Positions 29,186 through 37,903 of a stretch of DNA of 64,000 nucleotides are shown here, in pieces (positions within the stretch are counted from its first letter, which is position 1; each line of letters opens with the position of its first letter). The notes below the pieces were generated by a model that made no database searches, had not been told where the DNA came from, and saw only the letters and a list, made by a program, of their open reading frames with translations. The DNA comes from Profundicola sp048268105 (GTDB lineage Bacteria; Bacteroidota; Bacteroidia; Flavobacteriales; Weeksellaceae): contig JBLWWH010000009.1 in assembly GCA_048268105.1 (NCBI GenBank), positions 55,068-119,067 on the forward strand, written 5' to 3'. The translations under genes were made by a program, and so were the position numbers.

Positions 29186-29237
29186 TTCCTATCCTTATAT
29201 CTATATTTATTATCTTTACCTCTTTAAAACACACAAC

Positions 29238-30053
29238 ATGTCCATAAACAAAGATATAAAACGAATCACTACAGAGACCTTAAGATTAATGAAATTTGAA
29301 AATCGAAAGATTGCAATGCTTACGGCATACGATTTTACGATTGCTCAAATGGTTGACAAAGGTGGCATCGATGCAATTTTAGTTGGTGATTCAGCATCTA
29401 ATGTTATGGCTGGACATGAAACTACTCTTCCGATCACTTTAGATCAAATGATTTACCATGCGCAATCAGTGGTTAGAGGCGTAGAAAGAGCTTTGGTAGT
29501 AGTTGATTTACCTTTTGGTTCTTATCAATCAGATCCTCAAAAAGCTTTGGATTCCGCTGTGAGAATCATGAAAGAAAGTGGTGCTCATGCCATTAAGTTA
29601 GAAGGCGGTTCTGAGGTAAAAAAATCCATTTCTAAAATTGTAAATGCGGGCATTCCTGTTATGGGTCACTTAGGTTTAACACCTCAAAGTATTTATCAAT
29701 TCGGGACATATAAAGTTAGAGCGAAGGAAGAAGAGGAAGCAGAAAAATTGATAGAAGATGCCAAACTTTTAGAAAAATTAGGTTGTTTTGCGATTGTTTT
29801 AGAAAAAATCCCTGCTAAATTAGCTGCTCAAGTTACCGCTGCTGTGAGTATCCCTACCATCGGAATTGGTGCAGGTTCTGAAGTAGATGGACAGATTTTA
29901 GTAGTTCATGATATGTTGGGTATGACCCATGAATTCCATCCTAGATTTTTAAGACAGTATTTGTCGCTTTATACAGAAATTACAGGCGCCGTGACTAAAT
30001 ATGTAGAAGATGTAAAATCTATAGACTTCCCCAACAAAAAGGAACAATATTAA
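29238..30053 (+). CDS. panB: 3-methyl-2-oxobutanoate hydroxymethyltransferase
   Basis: First step of pantothenate synthesis: transfers a hydroxymethyl group from methylene-THF to 2-oxoisovalerate. The 271-residue TIM barrel has AMLTAYDFTIAQ, DAILVGDSASNVMAGHETT with the metal-binding Asp, KLEGG, GHLGLTPQS and the end motif IGIGAGSEVDGQILVVHDMLG (written here across its two halves, about 200-225). The start MSINKDIKRITTETL matches the family. A TATCTTTA box (29211-29218) is a near match to the -7 consensus. No other pan gene lies nearby. Confidence 0.96.
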   Translation: MSINKDIKRITTETLRLMKFENRKIAMLTAYDFTIAQMVDKGGIDAILVGDSASNVMAGHETTLPITLDQMIYHAQSVVRGVERALVVVDLPFGSYQSDPQKALDSAVRIMKESGAHAIKLEGGSEVKKSISKIVNAGIPVMGHLGLTPQSIYQFGTYKVRAKEEEEAEKLIEDAKLLEKLGCFAIVLEKIPAKLAAQVTAAVSIPTIGIGAGSEVDGQILVVHDMLGMTHEFHPRFLRQYLSLYTEITGAVTKYVEDVKSIDFPNKKEQY

Positions 30054-30096
30054 GATCTAATTTGACTAGCCTTATAGTTAAAAAATCAATATTACT

Positions 30097-30786
30097 ATGA
30101 CTACACCTGATATTTTGTATGAGGACAATCACTTAATTATTGTAAATAAAAAATGTGGTGAATTGGTTCAGGGAGACAAAACAGGTGATAAAACTCTGAT
30201 GGATGACATCAAGGCTTTCATTAAAGTTAGAGATAATAAACCCGGAAATGTTTATCTGGGCTTAACGCATCGCTTAGATCGTCCAACAAGTGGAATCGTT
30301 ATTTTTGCAAAAACGAGCAAGGCCTTGACGCGCATGAACGAAAAGTTCAAAAAAAGAGAGGTCGACAAAACTTATTGGGCTGTGACGACTCCACTGGCTA
30401 AAAATGTTCCTACGGCAGATAGATTAGAGCATTATTTAAAAAAGAATGCAAAGAAAAATCTGGTAACAGTTTATACCAAACCAACGGATGGAGCCAAAAA
30501 AGCTATTTTACATTATAAATTAATGGAGCAATTAGATAATTATTGGTTGTTTGAAATTAATCTAGAAACCGGAAGATCGCATCAAATACGCACCCAAATG
30601 GCGAAGATTGGAGCGGTGATTAAAGGAGACTTAAAATACGGAGCTAAACGTTCAAATCCAGATGGGGGAATTCATTTACATGCAAGAAAAGTTGTCTTTG
30701 AACATCCAACTACCAAAGAAATTATAGATGTAACTTCTCCAACTCCAGATGATCCTATTTGGAATGCTTGCGGCGACTTAGTTTAG
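30097..30786 (+). CDS. RluA family pseudouridine synthase
   Basis: A 229-residue synthase that converts uridines in rRNA or tRNA to pseudouridine. Catalytic Asp61 sits in THRLDRPTSGIV, the RluA motif, and the C-terminal signature GRSHQIRTQM is intact. There is no S4 RNA-binding domain, so it belongs to the short RluA/RluC-like group whose targets cannot be told from sequence. It follows panB after 43 bases in the same direction and may be cotranscribed. Confidence 0.93.
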   Translation: MTTPDILYEDNHLIIVNKKCGELVQGDKTGDKTLMDDIKAFIKVRDNKPGNVYLGLTHRLDRPTSGIVIFAKTSKALTRMNEKFKKREVDKTYWAVTTPLAKNVPTADRLEHYLKKNAKKNLVTVYTKPTDGAKKAILHYKLMEQLDNYWLFEINLETGRSHQIRTQMAKIGAVIKGDLKYGAKRSNPDGGIHLHARKVVFEHPTTKEIIDVTSPTPDDPIWNACGDLV

Positions 30787-31016
30787 GCTGAAGGGCGTAG
30801 GGTGTGGGGTTTAGACTTTTAGTTTTGGTATTTATTATTTTTAGAATTATTCAAAATTTAGAACTAAAAATTATAGGCTGTGTTCCTACATTTCAGTCCA
30901 GTTTAAAATTTTGAATTTAATATATATCAATTTATGGATATTAGTTCTTTAATCTTGTATCCTTTTTTTCTACAATCTTTCTCGCTTCTCTTTTAGGCAA
31001 TTAAATTCGAATTCCT

Positions 31017-31024
31017 TAAATTTG
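31017..31024 (+). promoter_or_regulatory. -7 box of the lpdA promoter
   Basis: TAAATTTG, an exact TAnnTTTG match, ends 18 bases before the lpdA ATG. The 257-base gap before lpdA shows no other feature. Confidence 0.5.
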
Positions 31025-31042
31025 AACGCAAAATAAAGAAAT

Positions 31043-32443
31043 ATGCAAAATTTTGATGTTACAATAATTGGATCTGGTCCTGGAGGCTACGTTGGCGCAA
31101 TTAGATGTGCGCAATTAGGCTTAAAAACTGCCTTAATTGAAAAATATGATACATTGGGTGGTACTTGCTTGAATGTTGGGTGTATTCCTTCTAAAGCACT
31201 TCTAGACTCCTCTGAACATTTTCATAATGCACAGAAAAATTTTGAAGAGCACGGCATTAGTTTAGACAACTTAAAGGTTGATGTAAATAAAATGATCGAG
31301 CGTAAAAATAAAGTGGTTGACACTACCACTAAGGGTATCGATTTTTTAATGGATAAAAACAAAATCACTGTTTTCCATGGTTTAGGTACTATAAAAGATA
31401 AGACTCACATTTCCATCGCAACTGCTGAAGGTGATGTAGAGATTGAATCTAAGAATATTATTATCGCAACAGGTTCTAAGCCTGCTAACTTACCCTTTAT
31501 TGAGTTAGACAAAGAAAGAGTCATTACTTCTACGGAGGCTTTGAACTTAAATGAAGTTCCAAAACACATGATCGTAATTGGTGGTGGTGTTATTGGATTG
31601 GAGTTAGGTTCTGTATATAAAAGACTTGGCGCTGAGGTTACGGTGGTTGAATACATGGATAAAATCGTTCCAGGCATGGACGGTGCTGTTTCTAAAGAGC
31701 TTTTAAAAGTGATGAAGAAACAAAAAATGAAATTTAGCCTATCTTCTAAAGTAACCAAAGTAGAGAGAAAAGGCGACGAGGTGGAAGTTACTTTCGAGAA
31801 TAAAAAAGGTGATTTAGAAACTATTACAGGAGATTACTGTTTAGTGGCGATTGGTAGAAAACCTTATACAGAAGGTTTAGGATTAGAGAATGCAGGTGTG
31901 GAACTTGACGAAAGAGGACGCATTATTGTAGATGATCATTTGAAAACAAATGTTGACAATATCTATGCTATTGGTGATGTGATTCGCGGAGCGATGTTGG
32001 CGCACAAAGCCGAAGAAGAAGGTATTTTAGTTGCTGAACAATTAGTTGGTCAAAAACCACACATCGATTACAACTTAATTCCAGGCGTGGTATATACATG
32101 GCCAGAAGCTGCTGGCGTTGGAAAGACAGAAGAGCAATTAAAAGAAGAAGGCGTAGAGTATAAAGCAGGTCAATTCTCTGTTAGAGCTTTAGGTAGAGCT
32201 CGTGCGAGTGGCGACATCGATGGTATGGTAAAAGTATTGTCTGATGCCAATACCGACGAGGTATTAGGAGTTCACATGGTATCTGCAAGAGCAGCTGATA
32301 TGATTGCTGAAGCTGTTACCGCTATGGAATTCCGTGCTTCGGCAGAAGATATTGCAAGAATTTCGCATGCTCACCCTACTTATATGGAGGCTGTGAAAGA
32401 AGCAGCACTAGATGCTACAGGTAAACGTGCATTACATGCATAA
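31043..32443 (+). CDS. lpdA: Dihydrolipoyl dehydrogenase (E3)
   Basis: Flavoprotein that reoxidises dihydrolipoamide in pyruvate and 2-oxoglutarate dehydrogenase complexes and the glycine cleavage system. The FAD motif is GSGPGG (10-15), the redox disulfide is Cys42 and Cys47 (TCLNVGCIPSK), the NAD motif is GGGVIGLELGSVYKRLG, and the C-terminal HAHPTYMEAVKEA supplies the catalytic His-Glu. Length 466 is normal. No E1 or E2 gene is adjacent, so it may serve several complexes. It has its own promoter and terminator. Confidence 0.97.
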   Translation: MQNFDVTIIGSGPGGYVGAIRCAQLGLKTALIEKYDTLGGTCLNVGCIPSKALLDSSEHFHNAQKNFEEHGISLDNLKVDVNKMIERKNKVVDTTTKGIDFLMDKNKITVFHGLGTIKDKTHISIATAEGDVEIESKNIIIATGSKPANLPFIELDKERVITSTEALNLNEVPKHMIVIGGGVIGLELGSVYKRLGAEVTVVEYMDKIVPGMDGAVSKELLKVMKKQKMKFSLSSKVTKVERKGDEVEVTFENKKGDLETITGDYCLVAIGRKPYTEGLGLENAGVELDERGRIIVDDHLKTNVDNIYAIGDVIRGAMLAHKAEEEGILVAEQLVGQKPHIDYNLIPGVVYTWPEAAGVGKTEEQLKEEGVEYKAGQFSVRALGRARASGDIDGMVKVLSDANTDEVLGVHMVSARAADMIAEAVTAMEFRASAEDIARISHAHPTYMEAVKEAALDATGKRALHA

Positions 32444-32475
32444 GAAATAAAGTTTTCTGCTTTAATGGAAAAATC

Positions 32476-32513
32476 AAAACCTTGTAGGACTTACATCCTT
32501 CAAGGTTTTTTTT
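32476..32513 (+). terminator. Terminator of lpdA
   Basis: AAAACCTTG (32476-32484) pairs with CAAGGTTTT (32501-32509), and the T-run continues to 32513. Confidence 0.88.
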
Positions 32514-32576
32514 GTAAGTTAGTATGTTCAGCTCTAAAAAATATTATATATTTACACAGTACAAAATCTTTAAATA

Positions 32577-33116
32577 ATGAAAAGAACATTACTGATTATG
32601 AGTCTTTTGGGTTGCTTAGCCTTTGCTCAAGAACAACCATCTAGCACAGATATTAAACAAAATGAAGTATCCATTAACCTTCCAATTTCAATCTTTGGAG
32701 AATTTCCTTCGGTTACTTATGAGCGATTAAGCAGTCCTGATTTTGGATTTGGAGCAAGCGCGGGATTTGCGGCCAGCGATAATGGATTAGGTTCAGACTT
32801 AAATTTTTCGTTTATTCCCTTTGCACGTTGGTATTTCTTGAATAGTGGCAATGAAAGCATTTACGGGAAAAGATTCTTTATTGAAGCTAATGCCGGCGTT
32901 TTAGGAATTAATGATGAAACCTATAATAATAGCACAAATAGATATGAATCAGATAATAATATTGGTTTTGGTTTAGGATTAGGAATTGGCTACAAATATG
33001 TAAACACTTCTAACTGGATTGGCTCTATCTATTTAGGAGGTGGAAAGAATTTTGGCTCAAACAATTACATTGAAGCATATCCTCATATGGGAATCAATAT
33101 TGGTAAGAGATTCTAA
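32577..33116 (+). CDS. Small outer-membrane beta-barrel protein
   Basis: A 179-residue exported protein with signal peptide LLIMSLLGCLAFAQ. The mature part alternates Gly and aromatic residues in short strands (FGFGASAGFAA, NIGFGLGLGIGYKYV, SIYLGGGKNFG) and ends MGINIGKRF with a terminal aromatic residue, as in eight-stranded barrels of the OmpW/OmpA-like type. No specific family can be named. It stands alone between lpdA and the Smr gene, with terminators on both sides. Confidence 0.78.
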   Translation: MKRTLLIMSLLGCLAFAQEQPSSTDIKQNEVSINLPISIFGEFPSVTYERLSSPDFGFGASAGFAASDNGLGSDLNFSFIPFARWYFLNSGNESIYGKRFFIEANAGVLGINDETYNNSTNRYESDNNIGFGLGLGIGYKYVNTSNWIGSIYLGGGKNFGSNNYIEAYPHMGINIGKRF

Positions 33117-33139
33117 TTATTAATACCGACCTAAAACAT

Positions 33140-33167
33140 AAAGCCATTCAAATTGAATGGCTTTTTT
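33140..33167. terminator. Bidirectional terminator, near-loopless palindrome
   Basis: AAAGCCATTCAA and TTGAATGGCTTT (33140-33164) form an uninterrupted palindrome followed by T. It separates the beta-barrel gene from the converging Smr-domain gene, whose stop is at 33169. Confidence 0.85.
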
Positions 33168-33168
33168 A

Positions 33169-33831
33169 TTATAATTCTATCTCGGTAGCTCCTAATTTAT
33201 ATTGCCTAAAATCTGCGTCGTAATGGGTGTAATTTTCACTGTCTAAGTACTTTTTAACTTCAGCTTCCAAAACACCTTTTCCTTTGCCGTGGATTAAAAT
33301 CACTTTCTTATAATTCTCATTCTTAGCCTTTTCAATACCATTGATAGCTGCATTGAGTTGACGTTTTAGAATATGAGAGGTTGGTAATTGAGAGCTATAG
33401 TTTTCTAACTGCCCATAATGTAAATCGAGCACGAAGGTTCCTTTACGTTTTTTACTTACTTTTATTTCTTTCTTATACTTAGCTTCTAACTTCTCACGAT
33501 AGATATCGCTGTTTTTAGCAAAGTTTTCATTAATCAGTTTCTCAAGTTCTTCTTGATGAAGCCTATCTTCCTTTTCGCCTTTTGTTTCAAATTCTTTGAA
33601 CTTAATAGGTTTCTTTTTCTTTTTTATTGGCTTCTTAGTCTCTTTCAGTGTTCGTGATTCCTCTATCTCCTCTTCCATCCCAATATCTGGTAGAATTTCG
33701 TGCAAGTAAAAGGTGAAATCAAAACCATCCTCACTTTCTATGATTACTTCATTCTCCTTAATCTCTCTAATAACGCCATGGGTGTTGTCATCTATAACCT
33801 TCACCTTGTCGCCTATCTTATATTTAATCAT
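33169..33831 (-). CDS. DUF2027 and Smr domain protein
   Basis: A 220-residue protein. The N-terminal DUF2027-like part (about 1-60, KIGDKVKVIDDNTHGVIREI) is an SH3-like fold. A Lys/Glu-rich linker (65-130) follows, then a Smr domain with LDLHYGQ, ILIHGKGKGVL and the closing GATEIEL. Smr domains act as endonucleases on branched DNA or on mRNA; here there is no MutS ATPase part. Its role in this lineage is not known. It is monocistronic. Confidence 0.88.
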   Translation of the reverse strand: MIKYKIGDKVKVIDDNTHGVIREIKENEVIIESEDGFDFTFYLHEILPDIGMEEEIEESRTLKETKKPIKKKKKPIKFKEFETKGEKEDRLHQEELEKLINENFAKNSDIYREKLEAKYKKEIKVSKKRKGTFVLDLHYGQLENYSSQLPTSHILKRQLNAAINGIEKAKNENYKKVILIHGKGKGVLEAEVKKYLDSENYTHYDADFRQYKLGATEIEL

Positions 33832-34027
33832 ATCTTAATCTATACATCCAAATTTAAAATAAAAAATGGATAAATTAGCATATCAAGAAACATATGAATT
33901 TTAATTCATAAAATGTAGATTTTCTATTCTCATTAAAATTCTTCTGAACCTAGATTTAAAAATAGAATTTTCACTATGCTTCATCTTTATTAATGATGGT
34001 GGATCAGACCCAAGAAATAATTAAAAA

Positions 34028-34059
34028 AAAATCGGTTAAGATGATTCCTAACCGATTTT
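34028..34059 (-). terminator. Terminator of clpC
   Basis: AAAATCGGTTA (34028-34038) pairs with TAACCGATTTT (34049-34059). The eight-A run on its left is a U-run for minus-strand transcripts. The gap from 33832 to 34027 holds nothing else I can identify. Confidence 0.88.
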
Positions 34060-34081
34060 AAATTATTTAATATATAACTTT

Positions 34082-36622
34082 TTAATTCTCTTCTTCTGCA
34101 GATGATTTCTGCTTTACAGAGATATTAATTCCATCTTTCGCCTCGTTTAATTCTAATAATAAACGATCACCTTCGTGAATTTCAGAGTTGATAATCTCCT
34201 CTGCCATTGGATCTTCAATATACTTCTGAATTGCACGTTTCAGCGGTCTTGCACCATAGTTCTTATCATATCCTTTCTCTGCGATAAAGTTTTTAGCTTC
34301 CTCAGTTAAGTCTAGATAGTAACCTAAAGCTTCTAATCTTTCGTATAGCTTGTTCAATTCGATATCAATAATTTTCAAAATATCTTCTTTTTCAAGTGCG
34401 TTGAAGATAATTACATCATCAATTCTATTTAAGAATTCTGGCGCAAATGTTTTCTTCAGTGCATTTTCAATCGTGGATTTAGCTCTTTCGTCGGTAGAAC
34501 CAATCTTAGCCGATGTACCAAAACCAACACCATCTCCGAAGTCTTTTAACTGTCTAGTACCAATATTAGAAGTCAACACAATGATTGCATTTCTAAAGTC
34601 AATTTTACGACCTAAACTATCTGTGATATGACCATCATCTAATACTTGAAGCAAGATATTAAACACATCTGGATGCGCTTTTTCGATCTCGTCTAACAAT
34701 ACAACTGAATATGGTTTTCTTCTAACCTGCTCCGTTAACTGTCCGCCTTCTTCGTATCCAACATATCCCGGAGGTGCTCCTACTAATCTTGAAACCGCAA
34801 ATTTCTCCATATACTCAGACATATCGATTCTAACCAAAGCATCTTCGGTATCAAATAACTCTTTTGCCAAAACTTTTGCCAACTGTGTTTTACCAACACC
34901 TGTTGTACCTAAGAAGATAAACGAACCAATGGGTCTCATAGGATCTTTCAATCCAGCTCTATTTCGTTGAATCGCTTTAACAACTTTCTCCACAGCAGGA
35001 TCTTGTCCAATCAACTTAGTTTTCATCGACTTCGCCATGTGAGCAAGTTTCTTCATTTCACCTTCTGCAACTCTATGCACCGGAATTCCGCTCATCATAG
35101 AAACTACTTCAGCAACATTTTCTTCTGAAACTTCTTCTCTATTCTCTTTAGCGTCTGCTTGCCATTTGTCTTGCTCAATGCTTAAATCACTTTCAACTTG
35201 CTTTTCATCATCTCTCAAACGTGCAGCTTCTTCATATTTCTGTCCTTTTACAGCTTTAGCCTTAGCTTCTCTAACTTCTTCTAGTTTAGCCTCTAAGTCT
35301 AAAATCTGTTGTGGAACTTTAATATTCTTAATATGCACACGAGAACCCGCCTCATCTAAAGCATCAATCGCTTTGTCTGGTAGGTATCTATCTGTAATAT
35401 AACGTGCCGTAAGATTCACACAAGCTTTTAATGCGTCGTCTGTGTAGGTAACGTTATGGTGATTTTCGTATTTATCTTTAATTTGATTTAAGATTTCAAG
35501 CGTTTCTTCGGGCGAAGTAGGCTCTACCATTACCTTCTGGAAACGTCTTTCTAATGCACCATCTTTTTCAATATATTGACGATATTCATCTAATGTTGTA
35601 GCTCCCACACATTGGATTTCTCCACGTGCCAAGGCTGGCTTGAACATATTAGAAGCATCTAAACTTCCTGTTGCTCCACCTGCACCAACTATCGTATGCA
35701 ACTCGTCAATGAATAGGATGATATCATCATTCTTTTCAAGCTCATTCATAATGGCTTTCATTCGCTCTTCAAACTGTCCGCGATATTTAGTCCCCGCCAC
35801 CAAACTAGCCAAATCAAGCGTAATTACACGTTTGTTGTATAAAACACGTGAAACTTTTCTTTGGATAATTCTTAAAGCTAAACCTTCTGCTATCGCTGAT
35901 TTACCAACACCGGGCTCACCAATTAGCAATGGATTGTTTTTCTTACGCCTACTCAAAATCTGAGAAACTCTCTCGATTTCTTTTTCGCGTCCTACAACAG
36001 GATCCATTTTTCCTTCTTGTGCCAACTGGGTTAAATCTCTACCAAAATTATCTAAAACTGGAGTTTTAGATTTGGGTGCACCTGCTGCTCCCCCTTTTCC
36101 TGCGCTTCCGCTACCAGGACGTTTGGAGGTATCATCGTCATCTGAATAAGATGCATCCATGCTTGGACTTTGTGGCGTAGTATCCTCTTGATAATGAAAT
36201 TTAAATTCATCTTTTAAAGTATCATAATCCACATCAAATTTATTAATCAGTTTGGTAATCGGGTCACCTTCGTTGCGTAAAATACACAACAGCAAATGAA
36301 CCGTGTTCACAGATTGGCTATGAAATAACTTGGCCTCTAAAAAGGTAGTCTTCAAAGCTCTTTCGGCTTGTTTGGTTAATTGTAAATTTTTATTGGTTGT
36401 ATCAATTTTCTCTTTTGGTGGCGATAAAACCTCTATTTTCTGTCTTACTTCTTGTAAATCTACGTTTAAAGACTTCAAAAGTTTTACGGCTTTTCCTTCG
36501 CCATCGCGCAAAATGCCCAAAACCAAATGCTCAGTGCCAATATTATCATGGCCCAAGCGCAAGGCTTCTTCTTTGCTGTACGCAATGACATCTTTTACTC
36601 TTTGTGAAAAATTATCGTTCAT
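34082..36622 (-). CDS. clpC: ATP-dependent Clp protease ATP-binding subunit ClpC
   Basis: Hsp100 unfoldase that feeds proteins to ClpP. The 846 residues hold two N-terminal Clp repeats (1-145), a Gly/Ser-rich linker with KRPGSGSAGKGGAAG, the first AAA+ module with Walker A GEPGVGKS near 236, a UVR motif in the middle domain (near 465), and the second AAA+ module with Walker A GTTGVGKT near 571 and DEIEKAHPDVF. The UVR motif and two Clp repeats mark ClpC rather than ClpA or ClpB. It has a good promoter upstream and a terminator downstream. Confidence 0.96.
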   Translation of the reverse strand: MNDNFSQRVKDVIAYSKEEALRLGHDNIGTEHLVLGILRDGEGKAVKLLKSLNVDLQEVRQKIEVLSPPKEKIDTTNKNLQLTKQAERALKTTFLEAKLFHSQSVNTVHLLLCILRNEGDPITKLINKFDVDYDTLKDEFKFHYQEDTTPQSPSMDASYSDDDDTSKRPGSGSAGKGGAAGAPKSKTPVLDNFGRDLTQLAQEGKMDPVVGREKEIERVSQILSRRKKNNPLLIGEPGVGKSAIAEGLALRIIQRKVSRVLYNKRVITLDLASLVAGTKYRGQFEERMKAIMNELEKNDDIILFIDELHTIVGAGGATGSLDASNMFKPALARGEIQCVGATTLDEYRQYIEKDGALERRFQKVMVEPTSPEETLEILNQIKDKYENHHNVTYTDDALKACVNLTARYITDRYLPDKAIDALDEAGSRVHIKNIKVPQQILDLEAKLEEVREAKAKAVKGQKYEEAARLRDDEKQVESDLSIEQDKWQADAKENREEVSEENVAEVVSMMSGIPVHRVAEGEMKKLAHMAKSMKTKLIGQDPAVEKVVKAIQRNRAGLKDPMRPIGSFIFLGTTGVGKTQLAKVLAKELFDTEDALVRIDMSEYMEKFAVSRLVGAPPGYVGYEEGGQLTEQVRRKPYSVVLLDEIEKAHPDVFNILLQVLDDGHITDSLGRKIDFRNAIIVLTSNIGTRQLKDFGDGVGFGTSAKIGSTDERAKSTIENALKKTFAPEFLNRIDDVIIFNALEKEDILKIIDIELNKLYERLEALGYYLDLTEEAKNFIAEKGYDKNYGARPLKRAIQKYIEDPMAEEIINSEIHEGDRLLLELNEAKDGINISVKQKSSAEEEN

Positions 36623-36639
36623 AATGTATCTCTCTCTAA

Positions 36640-36667
36640 CAAATATAATGGTATTGCTCTACATCAA
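36640..36667 (-). promoter_or_regulatory. clpC promoter
   Basis: On the minus strand TTG (36665-36667) is followed after 17 bases by TATATTTG (36640-36647), matching the Bacteroidota -33/-7 pattern. Transcription would begin only a few bases before the ATG region. Confidence 0.55.
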
Positions 36668-36710
36668 GCAGTAATTATGCCATGAATAAACACAATCTTT
36701 CAACATTTTA

Positions 36711-37370
36711 TTAATAAGTCTGATCATTTACGAACTTCGTAAACTTCATGCGCTTATTTTCGCTATTTGCTATAATTTGTACTTGAGAAGTCGTTTTTAG
36801 CATAGGTATCTGGGGATTATGTGGCCAAGATAGGCTTTTATGCAAACCTGCCAATTCGTCAGAGGACGAGGAGTTTAAAGCCTTTATGGCGTTTTTATGC
36901 ATTTTTTTCTCATCTTCATTATATAGTGTAGATGAACTAATCACGAAAGTATCATCTTGAATTTCAAATAGATGCTTTTCAATATCATCCCATACAAGAC
37001 GATATAGTTTTTTGGTTTTATGATTGTACATGACCTGTGTAAAAGGCTCGATTTGATTTAAATCTAAACTCTCTACGTAAGCTTGAGCATTTTCAAAAGC
37101 AAGCAACATATAGGGAAACAATCCTCTACTGTGCTTGTAAGGTGGTTTTCTTTGATGGAGTTCAAAACCTCCGTTTAAAATGGCGGTTGACCAAGTCGGA
37201 GAGGTTAAAATCCAAGTTCCTTGCGATTGAATATCTACTGGAAATGTAGTGGGCTGATCATTGATCACTTTCGAAATTAAAGTTGGCGAGGTGATACGCG
37301 CCACATCTTCATCCCTATTATGGGTAAGCGTGAACTTTTCGTCGGTTCTTATAATACTGAGAATACACAT
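36711..37370 (-). CDS. NRDE family protein (TANGO2 homologue)
   Basis: A 219-residue protein of the NRDE/TANGO2 family, with MCILSI at the N-terminus, the signature HNRDED (17-22) and GTWILTSPTWSTAILNGG. The N-terminal Cys2 is conserved in the family and resembles the nucleophile of Ntn hydrolases. Human TANGO2 has been linked to haem or lipid handling, but the bacterial role is not settled. It is divergent from the DinB gene with 44 bases between, and likely shares a regulatory region with it. Confidence 0.87.
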   Translation of the reverse strand: MCILSIIRTDEKFTLTHNRDEDVARITSPTLISKVINDQPTTFPVDIQSQGTWILTSPTWSTAILNGGFELHQRKPPYKHSRGLFPYMLLAFENAQAYVESLDLNQIEPFTQVMYNHKTKKLYRLVWDDIEKHLFEIQDDTFVISSSTLYNEDEKKMHKNAIKALNSSSSDELAGLHKSLSWPHNPQIPMLKTTSQVQIIANSENKRMKFTKFVNDQTY

Positions 37371-37391
37371 AGGGCAAATGTCATAAAATTA

Positions 37392-37399
37392 TATCTTTG
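37392..37399 (+). promoter_or_regulatory. -7 box of the DinB-ATP-grasp operon
   Basis: TATCTTTG, an exact TAnnTTTG match, ends 16 bases before the ATG at 37415, inside the 44-base divergent gap. Confidence 0.5.
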
Positions 37400-37414
37400 T
37401 AGCAAAGAGAATAT

Positions 37415-37903
37415 ATGCTGCAAAAGTTTGCTATTAAACAACTGGAGGATTTGAGCGATTTGCTAAATCAATTAAGTGAAGATAAGTATAGCACTCCCAT
37501 GGAAAGAGTTTTTAATAGTACGATTGGCAAACATACACGCCACATCATAGAGTTTTATCAGTTATTTTTTAAGGCTTATGAAAGTCTAAACCTATGCTAT
37601 GACCAAAGGAGTAGAAATACCAAGTTAGAAAACAGTATAAATGAAGCTCTCTTTGCAATAAAGGAGATTATCCAACAACTCGATTCTAATTTAGATAACA
37701 AAGAGCTTCAGCTTAGGACTTGTATTTTAAATGAAGATCTATTGCTGAAAACTTCTGTTTCGAGAGAACTTTTATATTTGCTAGAGCATACAACACATCA
37801 TTTGGCAAGCATTAGAATAGGTGTTTCCAACCTAGATCCTGACTTCAACGGCCAACTAGAACTAGGTGTTGCTTATTCTACTCCAAATCCACAGAATTCA
37901 TGA
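37415..37903 (+). CDS. DinB-like four-helix metal-binding protein
   Basis: A 162-residue helical protein of the DinB/YfiT superfamily. Probable metal ligands are the His of GKHTRHIIEFY (about 46-50) and the His pair of EHTTHHLASIRIG near residue 130, at the positions used by the family. Members include thiol-dependent S-transferases and uncharacterised metalloproteins. Its stop overlaps the ATG of the ATP-grasp gene by four bases (ATGA), so the two are coupled. Confidence 0.82.
   Translation: MLQKFAIKQLEDLSDLLNQLSEDKYSTPMERVFNSTIGKHTRHIIEFYQLFFKAYESLNLCYDQRSRNTKLENSINEALFAIKEIIQQLDSNLDNKELQLRTCILNEDLLLKTSVSRELLYLLEHTTHHLASIRIGVSNLDPDFNGQLELGVAYSTPNPQNS

Noticed and set aside
36680..36700. 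TGGCAT-N6-CTGC-like sequence upstream of clpC resembling a sigma-54 site
   Set aside because: It keeps GG-N10-GC spacing but lacks the TTGC, and a good TTG-N17-TATATTTG promoter lies nearer to the gene.
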